From Enterobacterales bacterium (GTDB lineage: Bacteria; Pseudomonadota; Gammaproteobacteria; Enterobacterales; Enterobacteriaceae), in NCBI GenBank assembly GCA_015654925.1, contig JAATFX010000095.1, forward strand, positions 1 through 53,660: a DNA stretch of 53,660 nucleotides. Reading direction: 5' to 3'. Below, one piece after another: positions 42,520 to 51,563 of the stretch. The position numbers and the translations under genes were made by a program. How positions within the stretch are numbered: the first letter of the stretch is position 1; the number at the start of each line of letters is the position of its first letter. The notes under the pieces were generated by a model. That model worked only from the letters and a program-made list of their open reading frames with translations, did not search any database and was not told the DNA's origin.

Positions 42520-43416
42520 ATGAAATATATGAAAACAATACTTGGCGCCATGCTCTGTCTGGCTTTGTCGGGCACGGCGCTGGCGGCTGATGCGCTGCCG
42601 GCGCAGACCCTGGATAGCGCGCTGCGCGCCAAACTGCCCCCGGATATTCAGCAATCCGGCCGGATTATTTCGGTCAATAACGGCTCGTTTCCTCCGTATG
42701 AAATCGCCACCAGCACCCATTCGCTGGAGGGCGCCAGCGCCGACCTGGCCGATGCCCTGGCCCAACTGCTGGGCGTGAAGGTCGAGCATGCTTCGGTGAG
42801 CGGACTGTCCGGCGTGCTGAGCGGGATTAATTCCGGGCGCTATCAGATGGCCCTCGGACCGATCGGCGATTTTCCCGATCGCGAACAAAAAAATGATTTT
42901 ATCGATTTTGTGCAAGAGTTTGTGGTATTCGCGGTGCCAAAGGGCAATCCGCTCGGCATCCAAAGTCTTGATGATACCTGCGGCAAGCGTATCGCGGTCA
43001 TGGCGGCCGGTTCGGCGGAGCAGGTGATCCGCAAGCAGTCCGCCGCCTGTGTCTCCGCGGGCAAGCCCGCCGTCACCGTGGCCTCGTTCACCGATCAGCC
43101 CACGTCCGTGCTGGCGGTGCGTTCCGGCCGGGTGGATGCCTTTTTCTCTTCCCAGGCCCCCTTGACCTATTTTGTCGCGCAAACCAACGGCCAACTGGAA
43201 TTGACCGGCCTGGGTAAAGCCAATGGTTTTGGCGATTTGTTCCAGGGTTCGGTGGTGCCGAAAGACTCGCCGCTGGGCGCGGTCGTGCTGGAAGCCTACC
43301 AGAAACTGTTTGATAACGGCACCTATGCCGCCATCATGAAAAAATGGCATCTGGAAGGCAATATGATTAAAGCGCCTGGGCGTAACCTGGCCAGCGCCGG
43401 AGGTGCCAAAGCATGA
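42520..43416 (+). CDS. Amino-acid ABC transporter substrate-binding protein (family 3), second system
   Basis: A 298-aa periplasmic binding protein. Signal peptide (MKYMKTILGAMLCLALSGTA then LAADA) is followed by the family-3 fold: GRIISVNNGSFPPYEIA, GASADLADALAQLLGVKVEH, LSGINSGRYQMALGPIGDFP, CGKRIAVMAAGSAEQVIRKQ and DNGTYAAIMKKWHL. GGGGAATGT precedes the ATG. It overlaps the permease gene by 4 bp (ATGA). Ligand unknown; it differs from the 22138 protein in sequence but has the same organisation. Confidence 0.92.
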   Translation: MKYMKTILGAMLCLALSGTALAADALPAQTLDSALRAKLPPDIQQSGRIISVNNGSFPPYEIATSTHSLEGASADLADALAQLLGVKVEHASVSGLSGVLSGINSGRYQMALGPIGDFPDREQKNDFIDFVQEFVVFAVPKGNPLGIQSLDDTCGKRIAVMAAGSAEQVIRKQSAACVSAGKPAVTVASFTDQPTSVLAVRSGRVDAFFSSQAPLTYFVAQTNGQLELTGLGKANGFGDLFQGSVVPKDSPLGAVVLEAYQKLFDNGTYAAIMKKWHLEGNMIKAPGRNLASAGGAKA

Positions 43417-44369
43417 CCACCCGCTCGCCTGATTCATCGTTGACCTCCGCCACCGATCGGCAGCGCGACGTGCGTTATGCGCGGGCGCCGGGCCGCTTGG
43501 GACACAGGCTGCTATGGGTGGTGGTGTTACTTATCGCCGCCAATGTGCTGTGGATTATCGGTAATAATAAAAACTTTGAATGGGGCGTGGTCGCGCAGTG
43601 GTTCACCGAAGCGTCGGTTATCCGGGGCCTGGGCGTCACCTTGGGCCTGACGGTGATCTCCATGGTGCTGGGCGTGGTGCTGGGGCTGCTGCTGGCGGTG
43701 GCGCGGTTGTCCGATCATCGGTTGCTGCGCGGGCTGGCGGGGCTGTATATTTGGTTTTTCCGCGGAACGCCGCTGCTGGTGCAGTTAATCTTCTGGTATA
43801 ACCTGTCGACGCTGTTTCCCCACGTTACCCTCGGCCTGCCGTTTGTCGGGCCGGTATACGCCAGCTGGAACACCAACGATCTGATCACGCCGCTGACCGC
43901 AGCCATCGCCGGCCTGGCGCTGAACGAGGCGGCGTATATGGCGGAAATTATTCGCGCCGGGTTATTGTCGGTGGACGCCGGCCAGGTGGAAACCACCCAG
44001 GCGTTCGGCATGAGCCGCGGCCGGGCCTTGCGGCGCATTATTATTCCCCAGGCCATGCGTTCGATTATTCCCCCCACCGGCAATCAGCTGATAAGCATGA
44101 TCAAAGCGACGTCGCTGGTGAGCGTCATCGCCATGGGCGATTTACTGTATTCGGTGCAATCCGTCTACAACCGCACCTTTGAAGTGGTGCCGATGCTGAT
44201 GGTGGCGGTGATTTGGTATTTAATCATTACCTCGGTGCTGAACGTGGCGCAGTCGGGGATTGAACGCTATTACGCGCGCGGCACCCGGCGCAGCGAAACC
44301 GTTAGCCGCCGTCGTTCGCCCCCGGCGGATGACGGCGCCCGGCAGCTCGCCGCAGGAGAAAAAACATGA
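43413..44369 (+). CDS. Amino-acid ABC transporter permease, second system
   Basis: A 318-aa permease of the HisM/GlnP family, longer than usual with a charged N-terminal extension (about 1-30) and a basic C-terminal tail. Core features are [20 protein letters not shown] and the EAA loop [20 protein letters not shown] followed by [14 protein letters not shown]. Starts within the stop of the binding-protein gene (ATGA overlap) and overlaps the ATPase gene by 4 bp, so the three proteins are translationally coupled. Confidence 0.93.
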   Translation: MTTRSPDSSLTSATDRQRDVRYARAPGRLGHRLLWVVVLLIAANVLWIIGNNKNFEWGVVAQWFTEASVIRGLGVTLGLTVISMVLGVVLGLLLAVARLSDHRLLRGLAGLYIWFFRGTPLLVQLIFWYNLSTLFPHVTLGLPFVGPVYASWNTNDLITPLTAAIAGLALNEAAYMAEIIRAGLLSVDAGQVETTQAFGMSRGRALRRIIIPQAMRSIIPPTGNQLISMIKATSLVSVIAMGDLLYSVQSVYNRTFEVVPMLMVAVIWYLIITSVLNVAQSGIERYYARGTRRSETVSRRRSPPADDGARQLAAGEKT

Positions 44370-45142
44370 TGCAGTCAACATCGGTGCCGCTGGTACGCGC
44401 GCGGGACGTGCATAAAAGCTATGGTGACAACGAGGTGCTCAAGGGCATTAATATGGAGGTTCATCCGGGCGAAGTGGTGGTTATTCTCGGGCCTTCCGGT
44501 TCTGGCAAATCCACTTTCCTGCGCTGCATCAATCATCTGGAGGATATGAATCAAGGTTCGATTATCGTCGGCGATCACCAGGTGGGCTATCAGCTGAACA
44601 AAGGCGTGCTGCATAAACTTTCCCCGCGGGCCATCGCGCGCCAGCGGCAGGAAATCGGCATGGTATTCCAGCAATTTAATCTTTATCCCCATATGACCGT
44701 ATTGCAAAATATCATTGAGGCGCCCATCGGCGTGCATAAGCAAAGCCGCCAGGAAGCGGTGCGCTACGCTCGCGAGTTACTGCAAACGGTGGGATTAAGC
44801 GAAAAGGCCGATGCTTATCCGCGCCATTTGTCCGGCGGCCAGCAGCAGCGGGTCGCCATCGCCAGGGCCTTGGCCATCCGCCCGCGGCTAATGCTCTTTG
44901 ATGAACCGACCTCGGCCCTGGACCCGGAACTGGTGGGCGAAGTGTTGGGCACCATGCGCAATCTGGCGGATCGGGGGTTGACGATGATCGTGGTGACCCA
45001 TGAAATCGGTTTTGCCCGCGAAGCGGCCGACCGGGTGATTTTTATGGATCAGGGCGTGGTGGTGGAGCAGGGCGCGCCGGAAGACGTCCTGGTGAATCCG
45101 CAGCATCCGCGCACCCGGGCTTTTTTAAGCCGTTTTTTGTAA
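44366..45142 (+). CDS. Amino-acid ABC transporter ATP-binding protein, second system
   Basis: A 258-aa GlnQ-like ATPase. Walker [11 protein letters not shown]-loop VFQQFN, signature [15 protein letters not shown], Walker [13 protein letters not shown] and VVTHEIGF are intact. The inserted segment after strand 3 ([16 protein letters not shown]) parallels the one in the 23825 ATPase, indicating both transporters are from the same subfamily. Start is a double ATG overlapping the permease stop. Last gene of the MocR-linked operon. Confidence 0.95.
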   Translation: MMQSTSVPLVRARDVHKSYGDNEVLKGINMEVHPGEVVVILGPSGSGKSTFLRCINHLEDMNQGSIIVGDHQVGYQLNKGVLHKLSPRAIARQRQEIGMVFQQFNLYPHMTVLQNIIEAPIGVHKQSRQEAVRYARELLQTVGLSEKADAYPRHLSGGQQQRVAIARALAIRPRLMLFDEPTSALDPELVGEVLGTMRNLADRGLTMIVVTHEIGFAREAADRVIFMDQGVVVEQGAPEDVLVNPQHPRTRAFLSRFL

Positions 45143-45287
45143 TAAAACCGGCGGATGCCCTTTTTTGCCGGACCGGCAGGTGAATCTGTTACAGATATCT
45201 CTTGTAATGCAGGGGCAATAGCGGTAAAAAGCGGTTAACATTAATAATCGCTGTTTTTATCAGCAAGCGTTAATCAAGAAGGTGAGT

Positions 45288-45494
45288 ATGGAAGGTCTAA
45301 GCATTACCAAACTGTTAGTAATCGGCGCCTTGATTGTGCTGCTGTTCGGTACCAATAAATTGCGCAGCCTGGGCGGCGATCTGGGTGCGGCAATCAAAGG
45401 CTTTAAAAAGGCCATGAACAGCGACGATGCCGCCGCGCAGAAAACCCAGCCTGACGACGCGGTAGCCCCGCAGGTTACGGAACGTAAAGAGTAA
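45288..45494 (+). CDS. tatE: Sec-independent translocase subunit TatE
   Basis: A 68-aa TatA-like pore subunit: one N-terminal helix ([20 protein letters not shown]), the FGTNKLR hinge, and the amphipathic helix [23 protein letters not shown] 45288 has AAGG a few bases upstream; an in-frame GTG two codons earlier is less likely. Its position next to lipA identifies it as TatE rather than TatA of the tatABC operon. A terminator follows. Confidence 0.93.
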   Translation: MEGLSITKLLVIGALIVLLFGTNKLRSLGGDLGAAIKGFKKAMNSDDAAAQKTQPDDAVAPQVTERKE

Positions 45495-45545
45495 GTCACG
45501 CCTTGAACGGCGGTTTATCTTAGCGGGTTAAGCCAGCTAAATAAA

Positions 45546-45574
45546 AAGGATGGCATCGCGCCCATCCTTTTTTT
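45546..45574 (+). terminator. Bidirectional terminator between tatE and lipA
   Basis: Stem AAGGATGG/CCATCCTT with an 8-nt loop, seven T downstream on the plus strand and an A run upstream, so it can stop both tatE and the convergent lipA transcript. Confidence 0.92.
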
Positions 45575-45613
45575 GCTGCGTTGAGGAAAACAGGTAACCA
45601 AATGTGTCGGCGG

Positions 45614-46579
45614 TTATTTTACCTCAATGCCTTTTGCCTGCAGATCGGCGTGGTAGGACGAGCGTACAAACGGACCGCAGGCCGCGTGGGTAAAGCCCAT
45701 AGCCAGCGCTTCCGCTTTCATCTCATCAAATTCCTGCGGGCTCACGTAGCGCTTCACCGCCAGATGATGGCGGCTGGGCTGCAAATACTGCCCCAGCGTC
45801 AGCATGGTTACGCCGTGGCGACGCAGGTCGCGCATCACGTCGACGATTTCAGCATTGGTTTCGCCCAGGCCCACCATCAGGCCGGATTTGGTCGGCAGCT
45901 CGGGGTGGGCTTCTTTAAAGCGCTCCAGCAGTTTCAACGACCAGGCATAGTCGGCGCCGGGGCGAACCTGGCGGTATAATCGCGGCACATTTTCCAGATT
46001 ATGGTTAAACACATCCGGCGGCGCGGCGTTGATGATTTCCAGCGCGCGATCCATGCGGCCGCGAAAGTCCGGCACCAGCGTTTCAATTTTGATGGTGGGG
46101 TTTTTCGCGCGGATAGCGCTGACGCAGTCGGCAAAATGCTGTGCGCCGCCGTCGCGCAGATCGTCGCGATCCACCGAGGTGATGACCACATAACGCAGCC
46201 CCATATCCGCAATGGTCTGGCCCAGTTTCTCCGGCTCATTGGCATCGGGAGCGGTAGGACGGCCGTGCGCCACATCGCAGAACGGACAGCGGCGGGTACA
46301 GATCGCCCCGAGAATCATAAAGGTAGCGGTGCCGTGGTTAAAGCATTCGGACAAATTCGGGCAGGAGGCTTCTTCGCAGACCGAGTGCAGGCCGTTTTTG
46401 CGCATGGCGGCCTTGATCCCCTGAATACGCGTGGAATCCGACGGCAATTTGATCTTCATCCATTCCGGTTTGCGCAGTAATTCCTGCCGCTCCACCACCA
46501 CGGTTTTGATCGGGATTAAGGCCATTTTATCGGCATCGCGGTATTTTACGCCGCGTTCCATCTGTATCGGTTTACTCAT
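45614..46579 (-). CDS. lipA: Lipoyl synthase LipA
   Basis: A 321-aa radical-SAM enzyme that inserts two sulfurs into protein-bound octanoyl groups. The auxiliary Fe-S cluster ligands Cys68, Cys73 and Cys79 ([12 protein letters not shown]) and the radical-SAM cluster Cys94, Cys98 and Cys101 (CTRRCPFC) are at the same positions as in E. coli. C-terminal RSSYHA is present. The regulator ybeF, found between lipA and lipB in E. coli, is missing here; the 210-bp gap holds only an AT-rich promoter-like stretch. Confidence 0.98.
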   Translation of the reverse strand: MSKPIQMERGVKYRDADKMALIPIKTVVVERQELLRKPEWMKIKLPSDSTRIQGIKAAMRKNGLHSVCEEASCPNLSECFNHGTATFMILGAICTRRCPFCDVAHGRPTAPDANEPEKLGQTIADMGLRYVVITSVDRDDLRDGGAQHFADCVSAIRAKNPTIKIETLVPDFRGRMDRALEIINAAPPDVFNHNLENVPRLYRQVRPGADYAWSLKLLERFKEAHPELPTKSGLMVGLGETNAEIVDVMRDLRRHGVTMLTLGQYLQPSRHHLAVKRYVSPQEFDEMKAEALAMGFTHAACGPFVRSSYHADLQAKGIEVK

Positions 46580-46789
46580 AAGCTTGCTGGTCCCGTCCCG
46601 AATTTGACAGTATGAATTTCAACACATTCACTCTGTTACGTGATTGTTCAAATATATTTGATAAAACATCACAAATTATAACATGGTTAGCCGGCGGCTT
46701 TCAGCCCAAAAAAGCGATTATTGCTAAATGCGCGCCGGCCGAAGCTGCGCGATTGCGCCGCACCGGCGCGCTGCCGGCAACGCTTGCAA

Positions 46790-47509
46790 TCACCGCGAGG
46801 CGTCGGCGGCCTGGCGTCCGGCGTCTTCCGCCTGGTTGCCGGCCTGGTTGTCAGCATAGTCACCCGCGTCCCAGGACACCACCCGGGTGGGCGGATTGCC
46901 GAGCAAAGCGAGCAGCGCCGCGGTGAGCACCGGCGCCACATCGTCCAGGCGGACGCCGGGCGCCAGGTCCGATACCTGGGTCATGCGCAGGCCGGCGTAA
47001 CCGCAAGGGTTGATCCGCAGGAACGGCGAGAGATCCATATCGATATTCAACGCCAGGCCGTGGAACGAGCAGCCCTTGCGGATGCGCAGTCCCAGCGAGC
47101 AAATCTTGTCGTCGCCCACGTAGACGCCCGGCGCGTCGGCGCGGGCGCGGGCGTCGATGCCGAAACTGGCCAGGGTGGCCACCACCGTATCTTCCAGCAG
47201 GGTGACCAATTGCCTGACGCCGAGTTTACGGCGTTTCAGGTTAAGCAGGACATACACTATCTGCTGGCCGGGGCCGTGAAAGGTGACCTGGCCGCCGCGA
47301 TCGCTTTGGATCACCGGGATGGCGCCCGGCATCAGGATATGTTCGGCTTTGCCCGCCTGGCCCTGGGTAAATACCTGGGGATGCTGTACCAGCCAGATTT
47401 CGTCCGGGGTGGCGCCATCCCGGCGGTCGGTAAATACATGCATGGCCCGCGACACCGCTTCATAGGGTTGCAGCCCAAGCTGACGAATATTGATGATATC
47501 CTGCGACAC
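46790..47509 (-). CDS. lipB: Octanoyl-[ACP]:protein N-octanoyltransferase LipB
   Basis: A 239-aa enzyme that moves octanoate from ACP to lipoyl domains. Catalytic Lys135 ([10 protein letters not shown]) and Cys169 (RINPCGYAG) are intact, with [13 protein letters not shown]. The GTG start at 47509 has AGGAG 6 nt upstream. It is about 25 residues longer than E. coli LipB because of an acidic, Ala/Asp/Gln-rich tail ([20 protein letters not shown]) not part of the fold. It lies 14 bp after ybeD. Confidence 0.97.
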   Translation of the reverse strand: MSQDIINIRQLGLQPYEAVSRAMHVFTDRRDGATPDEIWLVQHPQVFTQGQAGKAEHILMPGAIPVIQSDRGGQVTFHGPGQQIVYVLLNLKRRKLGVRQLVTLLEDTVVATLASFGIDARARADAPGVYVGDDKICSLGLRIRKGCSFHGLALNIDMDLSPFLRINPCGYAGLRMTQVSDLAPGVRLDDVAPVLTAALLALLGNPPTRVVSWDAGDYADNQAGNQAEDAGRQAADASR

Positions 47510-47523
47510 GTGCGGCTCCTGGT

Positions 47524-47787
47524 TTACATCACCATGCGGACCAAATCGAGATTACCCAATTCTTCATACAGCGCTTCGACCTGCTCGATATGCGTGGCGG
47601 TAATGGTAATGGACACCGCCTGGTAGTTGCCTTTGCTGCTGGGTTTAACCTGCGGCGTGTAATCGCCCGGGGCGTGGCGCTGTATGACCTCGACCACCTG
47701 ATCGACCAGTTGCGGATGGGCGATGCCCATCACTTTATAGGTGAACGAGCAGGGGAATTCGAGCAGTTCATTCAGTTTGGTTTTCAT
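47524..47787 (-). CDS. ybeD: YbeD (DUF493) regulatory-domain-like protein
   Basis: An 87-aa ACT-like alpha/beta protein ([20 protein letters not shown] ... [20 protein letters not shown]). Position between dacA and lipB is conserved in enterobacteria. Its exact role is unknown; a link with lipoate metabolism or lipB expression is assumed from position. ATG 47787 has GGAG 5 nt upstream; the longer open frame upstream runs through a terminator and is not used. Confidence 0.95.
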   Translation of the reverse strand: MKTKLNELLEFPCSFTYKVMGIAHPQLVDQVVEVIQRHAPGDYTPQVKPSSKGNYQAVSITITATHIEQVEALYEELGNLDLVRMVM

Positions 47788-47802
47788 TAGCGCTCCGGGG
47801 CT

Positions 47803-47832
47803 GAAAACACCACTCCCGCCTGGGCGGGAGTG
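47803..47832 (-). terminator. Terminator between dacA and ybeD
   Basis: Minus-strand stem CACTCCCGC/GCGGGAGTG (9 bp) with a 4-nt loop followed by GTGTTTTC. It ends or attenuates dacA transcription before ybeD-lipB. Confidence 0.75.
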
Positions 47833-47889
47833 ATAGGGGATGACCGTATTATAGGGGGGCGGGTTTACCCCTGACAAGCGCGGCGGGAA

Positions 47890-49101
47890 TTAAGCGAACC
47901 AATGATGGAACATCAGTTTGATATAATCGACAACCCGGCTGAAAATATTGCCTTCCTGCACTTCGCTCAATACCACCAGTGGGTGCTGATCGATAGTCTT
48001 GCCGTCCAGCTGGAAGTTGATGGTGCCCACCTGCTGGCCCTTGGCCAACGGCGCGCGCAATTCTTTATTGACCAGGGTATAGCTGGCTTTCAAATCCTTC
48101 ATGCGGCCGCGGGGAATGGTCAGATAAGCGTCGGTATCGACGCCCAGCTTGACGTTGTCGGTATCGCCGAACCATACCGGCTCGGAGGCGAATTCCTTGC
48201 CGGCTTTCAGGGGCGCCACGGTTTCAAAGAAACGGAAACCCCAGGTCAGCAATTTACGGGTTTCGTTTTCACGCCCCTTGGGCGAATGGCCGCCCATGAC
48301 CGCCGAAATCAGGCGCATCTGGCCTTCGGTAGCCGAGGCCACCAGGTTAAAACCGGCGGAATCGGTATGGCCGGTTTTGATGCCGTCCACGTTCAGATTG
48401 GTATCCCACAACAAGCCATTGCGGTTCATCTGCCGGATATTATTGAAGGTGAATTCCCGCTCTTTATAGGTGGCGTATTCGGCCGGCACATCGCGAATCA
48501 GCGCCTTGCCTATCATGGCCATATCGCGGGCGGAGCTGAACTGGCCCGGCGCGTCGAGTCCGTGCACGGTCTCGAAATGGGTATTGGGCAGGCCCAGCGC
48601 CTTAACGTAATTGTTCATCAGGCCGACAAAGGCGTCCTGGCTGCCGGCGACATAATCAGCCATGGCGACGCAGGCGTCATTGCCCGACTGGAGGATAATG
48701 CCGCGGTTAAGTTCCGAAACCGGCACGCGATCGCCTGGTTTGAGAAACATCAGCGACGATCCTTTAAACACCGGGTTGCCGGTCGCCCAGGCGTCTTTAT
48801 TCACGGTGATGATATCGGTAGGGGTGATTTTACCGGATTTGATGGCCTGGCCGATGACATAACTGGTCATCATTTTGGTCAGGCTGGCCGGATCGCGGCG
48901 CGCGTCGGCATTTTGCTCCGCCAGCACTTTGCCGGAATTATAGTCAATCAGGATATAGGTTTCGGCATCTATTTGCGGCACGCCGGGAATCATGGTCTTC
49001 AGATTCACATCGTCGGCATGGCTATAAGACAGGGGAATCAGCGCAATAAGGGTGCTTAAGGCTAAGCGCTTGAATAAAAAATGGCTCATTACTTTATTCA
49101 T
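47890..49101 (-). CDS. dacA: D-alanyl-D-alanine carboxypeptidase DacA (PBP5)
   Basis: A 403-aa periplasmic PBP that trims the terminal D-Ala of peptidoglycan stem peptides. Signal peptide ends near YSHA-DD; active-site Ser73-x-x-Lys76 (ASLTKMM), SGN (SGNDACVA) and KTG (KTGHTDSAG) motifs are intact. The C-terminal amphipathic anchor [13 protein letters not shown] attaches it to the inner membrane. Follows rlpA by 140 bp on the same strand. Confidence 0.98.
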   Translation of the reverse strand: MNKVMSHFLFKRLALSTLIALIPLSYSHADDVNLKTMIPGVPQIDAETYILIDYNSGKVLAEQNADARRDPASLTKMMTSYVIGQAIKSGKITPTDIITVNKDAWATGNPVFKGSSLMFLKPGDRVPVSELNRGIILQSGNDACVAMADYVAGSQDAFVGLMNNYVKALGLPNTHFETVHGLDAPGQFSSARDMAMIGKALIRDVPAEYATYKEREFTFNNIRQMNRNGLLWDTNLNVDGIKTGHTDSAGFNLVASATEGQMRLISAVMGGHSPKGRENETRKLLTWGFRFFETVAPLKAGKEFASEPVWFGDTDNVKLGVDTDAYLTIPRGRMKDLKASYTLVNKELRAPLAKGQQVGTINFQLDGKTIDQHPLVVLSEVQEGNIFSRVVDYIKLMFHHWFA

Positions 49102-49244
49102 GTCAGGACAACAGCATCCGTGGGAGTAAGTTAAAATCGTGCCACACTATAGCAGAAGTAAAAAAGGCCGGCATCAGGCAATCCGTCACCTGGCGGGGGA
49201 TAACCTTTTAAGAATGTTTCAGCCGGCCGTCGTGGCGATTGACG

Positions 49245-50435
49245 TTAGTCGGTCGCGGTGGTGATAAACGATTGCTGCTGCGCTTCGCTGGTTAACCGCT
49301 GTTGCAGCGCGCCGGCCTGCTGTTTGGAACTGAACGGCCCCAGCTGCACCCGGAACATGGCGCCGTTGGCGGTCACCTTGCCGGGTACGCCGAAGCGCTG
49401 GCTCAGGCTTTTTTGCCAGGTCATCGCCCGCTGCCGATCGCCCAATGCGCCCACCTGCACCACATAATGTCCGGACGCCGAAGCTGCCGGCGCCGCGCCC
49501 ACGGCCGGCGCCGCGGCCTGCGACGATGAGCGGGTGCTGACTATCGGCCCTGGCTGCGCTACCACCGGCGGCGCGGGCTGCGATACTGCCGGCGCAGACG
49601 GTTGCGATACCACCGCGGCCGGCTCATCGGATTCAATCACGCCGGCCGGCAGGGCGGAAGGGGTGCCGAGAAAGCCGCCGCTCCGGCTCTGCGCGCCGTC
49701 GTTGTCGGTTGGCGCGGGGGCGGCGGATTCATCGTCGGCCGCCGGCTGGCCATTCTGATCCGGGTCGGCAACGGGACGCACCGGCGCACTATCCGGCACC
49801 GACGCGGGCTGCAGCACCGGCGTGCCCATGTCGCTGCTGCCCAGGGTGGGCCGGGGCGGCAGCGCGTAATTCTGCTTGGCCACCACCGTACCGATGGTGC
49901 CGGGACCGGACAACGTGCCGTCCGGCGCGACCTGGATAAAGTCGACCCGTACCTTGCTGTTGTTGGAGGTATTGAGCCGATCGGCGGCCGCCCGCGACAG
50001 GTCGATAATGCGTCCGGGGACATACGGGCCTCGGTCATTGACCCGCACCACCAGCTGGCGGCCGTTGCTGAGATTGGTGACGCGCACATAGCTTGGCAGC
50101 GGCAGCGTCGGATGCGCGGCGGTCAGGGCTTCGGCGTCAAACTGCTCGCCGGTGGCGGTTTGGTTGCCGCTGACCTCGGCGCCATAAGAGCTGGCCAGCC
50201 CGGTTTCGCTGAAATTCTGCGGGTTTTTAACAATACGGTAGGTTTTGCCATTGACCTCATAGTCCTGGCTGGTAGCCGGGTTATAGGGCTCGTAGCGCGG
50301 TTCGACGCCGCTGATTTCCACTACCGGCCCGTTGTAGGCCGCCGGCGCCGCGGTCTGCTCCGGCGCGTTTTCCGTGGTGCTACATGCCGTGAGCAATAAC
50401 CCAACCACGCCGATCCAGTGCCATTCCTTACGCAT
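49245..50435 (-). CDS. rlpA: Septal-ring lytic transglycosylase lipoprotein RlpA
   Basis: A 396-aa lipoprotein (lipobox LTAC, Cys18). It has a double-psi beta-barrel domain about 65-165 (GLASSYGAEVSGNQTATGEQ, NDRGPYVPGRIIDLSRAAAD), a long Pro/Ala/Gln-rich linker about 190-315, and a C-terminal SPOR domain about 318-396 (HYVVQVGALGDRQRAMTWQK) that binds denuded septal glycan. Transglycosylase activity is known for Pseudomonas RlpA, less clear in E. coli. GAGGTGAGCA ribosome site; 9 bp after mrdB. Confidence 0.96.
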   Translation of the reverse strand: MRKEWHWIGVVGLLLTACSTTENAPEQTAAPAAYNGPVVEISGVEPRYEPYNPATSQDYEVNGKTYRIVKNPQNFSETGLASSYGAEVSGNQTATGEQFDAEALTAAHPTLPLPSYVRVTNLSNGRQLVVRVNDRGPYVPGRIIDLSRAAADRLNTSNNSKVRVDFIQVAPDGTLSGPGTIGTVVAKQNYALPPRPTLGSSDMGTPVLQPASVPDSAPVRPVADPDQNGQPAADDESAAPAPTDNDGAQSRSGGFLGTPSALPAGVIESDEPAAVVSQPSAPAVSQPAPPVVAQPGPIVSTRSSSQAAAPAVGAAPAASASGHYVVQVGALGDRQRAMTWQKSLSQRFGVPGKVTANGAMFRVQLGPFSSKQQAGALQQRLTSEAQQQSFITTATD

Positions 50436-50444
50436 TGCTCACCT

Positions 50445-51557
50445 CTATAAATTTTTAGACAACATTTTCCGATGAGTATGTATCGACATGACGATACCAA
50501 ACCCGGCCATCAGCACGATTAATGCCGAGCCGCCGTAGCTGACCAATGGCAGCGGGACGCCGACCACCGGTAAGATACCACTTACCATGCCGATATTCAC
50601 GAAGACGTAAACGAACAAAATCAGCATTAAACCGCCCGCCATGACGCGGCCGAAGGTGGTCTGCGCCTTGGCGGCGATCACCAGGCCGCGCATGATTACG
50701 CACAGGTATAGCCCTAATAGCACCAGAACGCCAATCAGACCCAGCTCTTCGCCCAGGACGGCGAAGATAAAGTCGGTATGCCGCTCCGGCAAGAACTCCA
50801 GCTGCGACTGGGTACCGTGCAGCCAGCCTTTGCCGCTCAGCCCGCCGGAACCGATGGCGATTTTTGACTGGATGATATGGTAGCCGGCGCCGAGCGGGTC
50901 GGTTTCCGGATCGAGCAGCATCATCACGCGATCCCGCTGGTAATCATGCATCAGGAAGAACCACAGGATCGGGATAAACGCCGCCACCAGCAGCGCGGCC
51001 ACGCCAATCAGCTTCCAGCTCATACCGGACAGGAACAGGACGAACAGGCCGGAGGCGGCAATCAGAATGGCGGTGCCCAAATCGGGCTGGGCCGCCACCA
51101 GCAGGGTGGGCAGGAAAATCAGCACCAGGGCGATGGCGGTATTTTTCAGCGACGGCGGGCAACTGTCGCGGTTGATAAAGCGCGCCACCATCAACGGCAC
51201 CGCGATTTTGGCGATTTCCGACGGCTGGAAGCGCACGAATCCCAGATCCAGCCAGCGTTGCGCCCCCTTGCTGATCTGGCCGAAGGCATCCACCGCCACC
51301 AGCAGGATAACGCTGATAATATACAGATAGGGCGCCCAGGCCTCGTAGACCCGGGGGGGCACCTGGGCCAGCACCAGCATCACCAGCAGCCCCATGAAAA
51401 TCTGGCCGATTTTACGTTCCATCATGCCGACATCCTGTCCGCTGGCGCTCCACATCACCATGGCGCTATAGGCCAGCAGGAGCGTGATAAGGAAAAGAAA
51501 GGGCACGTCGATATGGAGCTTGTTCCAGAACGCGCCGTTTTGCTGGTTATCGGTCAT
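50445..51557 (-). CDS. mrdB: Rod-shape peptidoglycan glycosyltransferase RodA (MrdB)
   Basis: A 370-aa SEDS-family polymerase with ten helices that makes glycan strands for cell elongation with PBP2. Signature blocks [39 protein letters not shown], and [20 protein letters not shown] followed by [13 protein letters not shown] are intact, including the catalytic Asp region. Starts 6 bp after mrdA and precedes rlpA by 9 bp. Confidence 0.98.
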   Translation of the reverse strand: MTDNQQNGAFWNKLHIDVPFLFLITLLLAYSAMVMWSASGQDVGMMERKIGQIFMGLLVMLVLAQVPPRVYEAWAPYLYIISVILLVAVDAFGQISKGAQRWLDLGFVRFQPSEIAKIAVPLMVARFINRDSCPPSLKNTAIALVLIFLPTLLVAAQPDLGTAILIAASGLFVLFLSGMSWKLIGVAALLVAAFIPILWFFLMHDYQRDRVMMLLDPETDPLGAGYHIIQSKIAIGSGGLSGKGWLHGTQSQLEFLPERHTDFIFAVLGEELGLIGVLVLLGLYLCVIMRGLVIAAKAQTTFGRVMAGGLMLILFVYVFVNIGMVSGILPVVGVPLPLVSYGGSALIVLMAGFGIVMSIHTHRKMLSKNL

Positions 51558-51563
51558 GATTGT

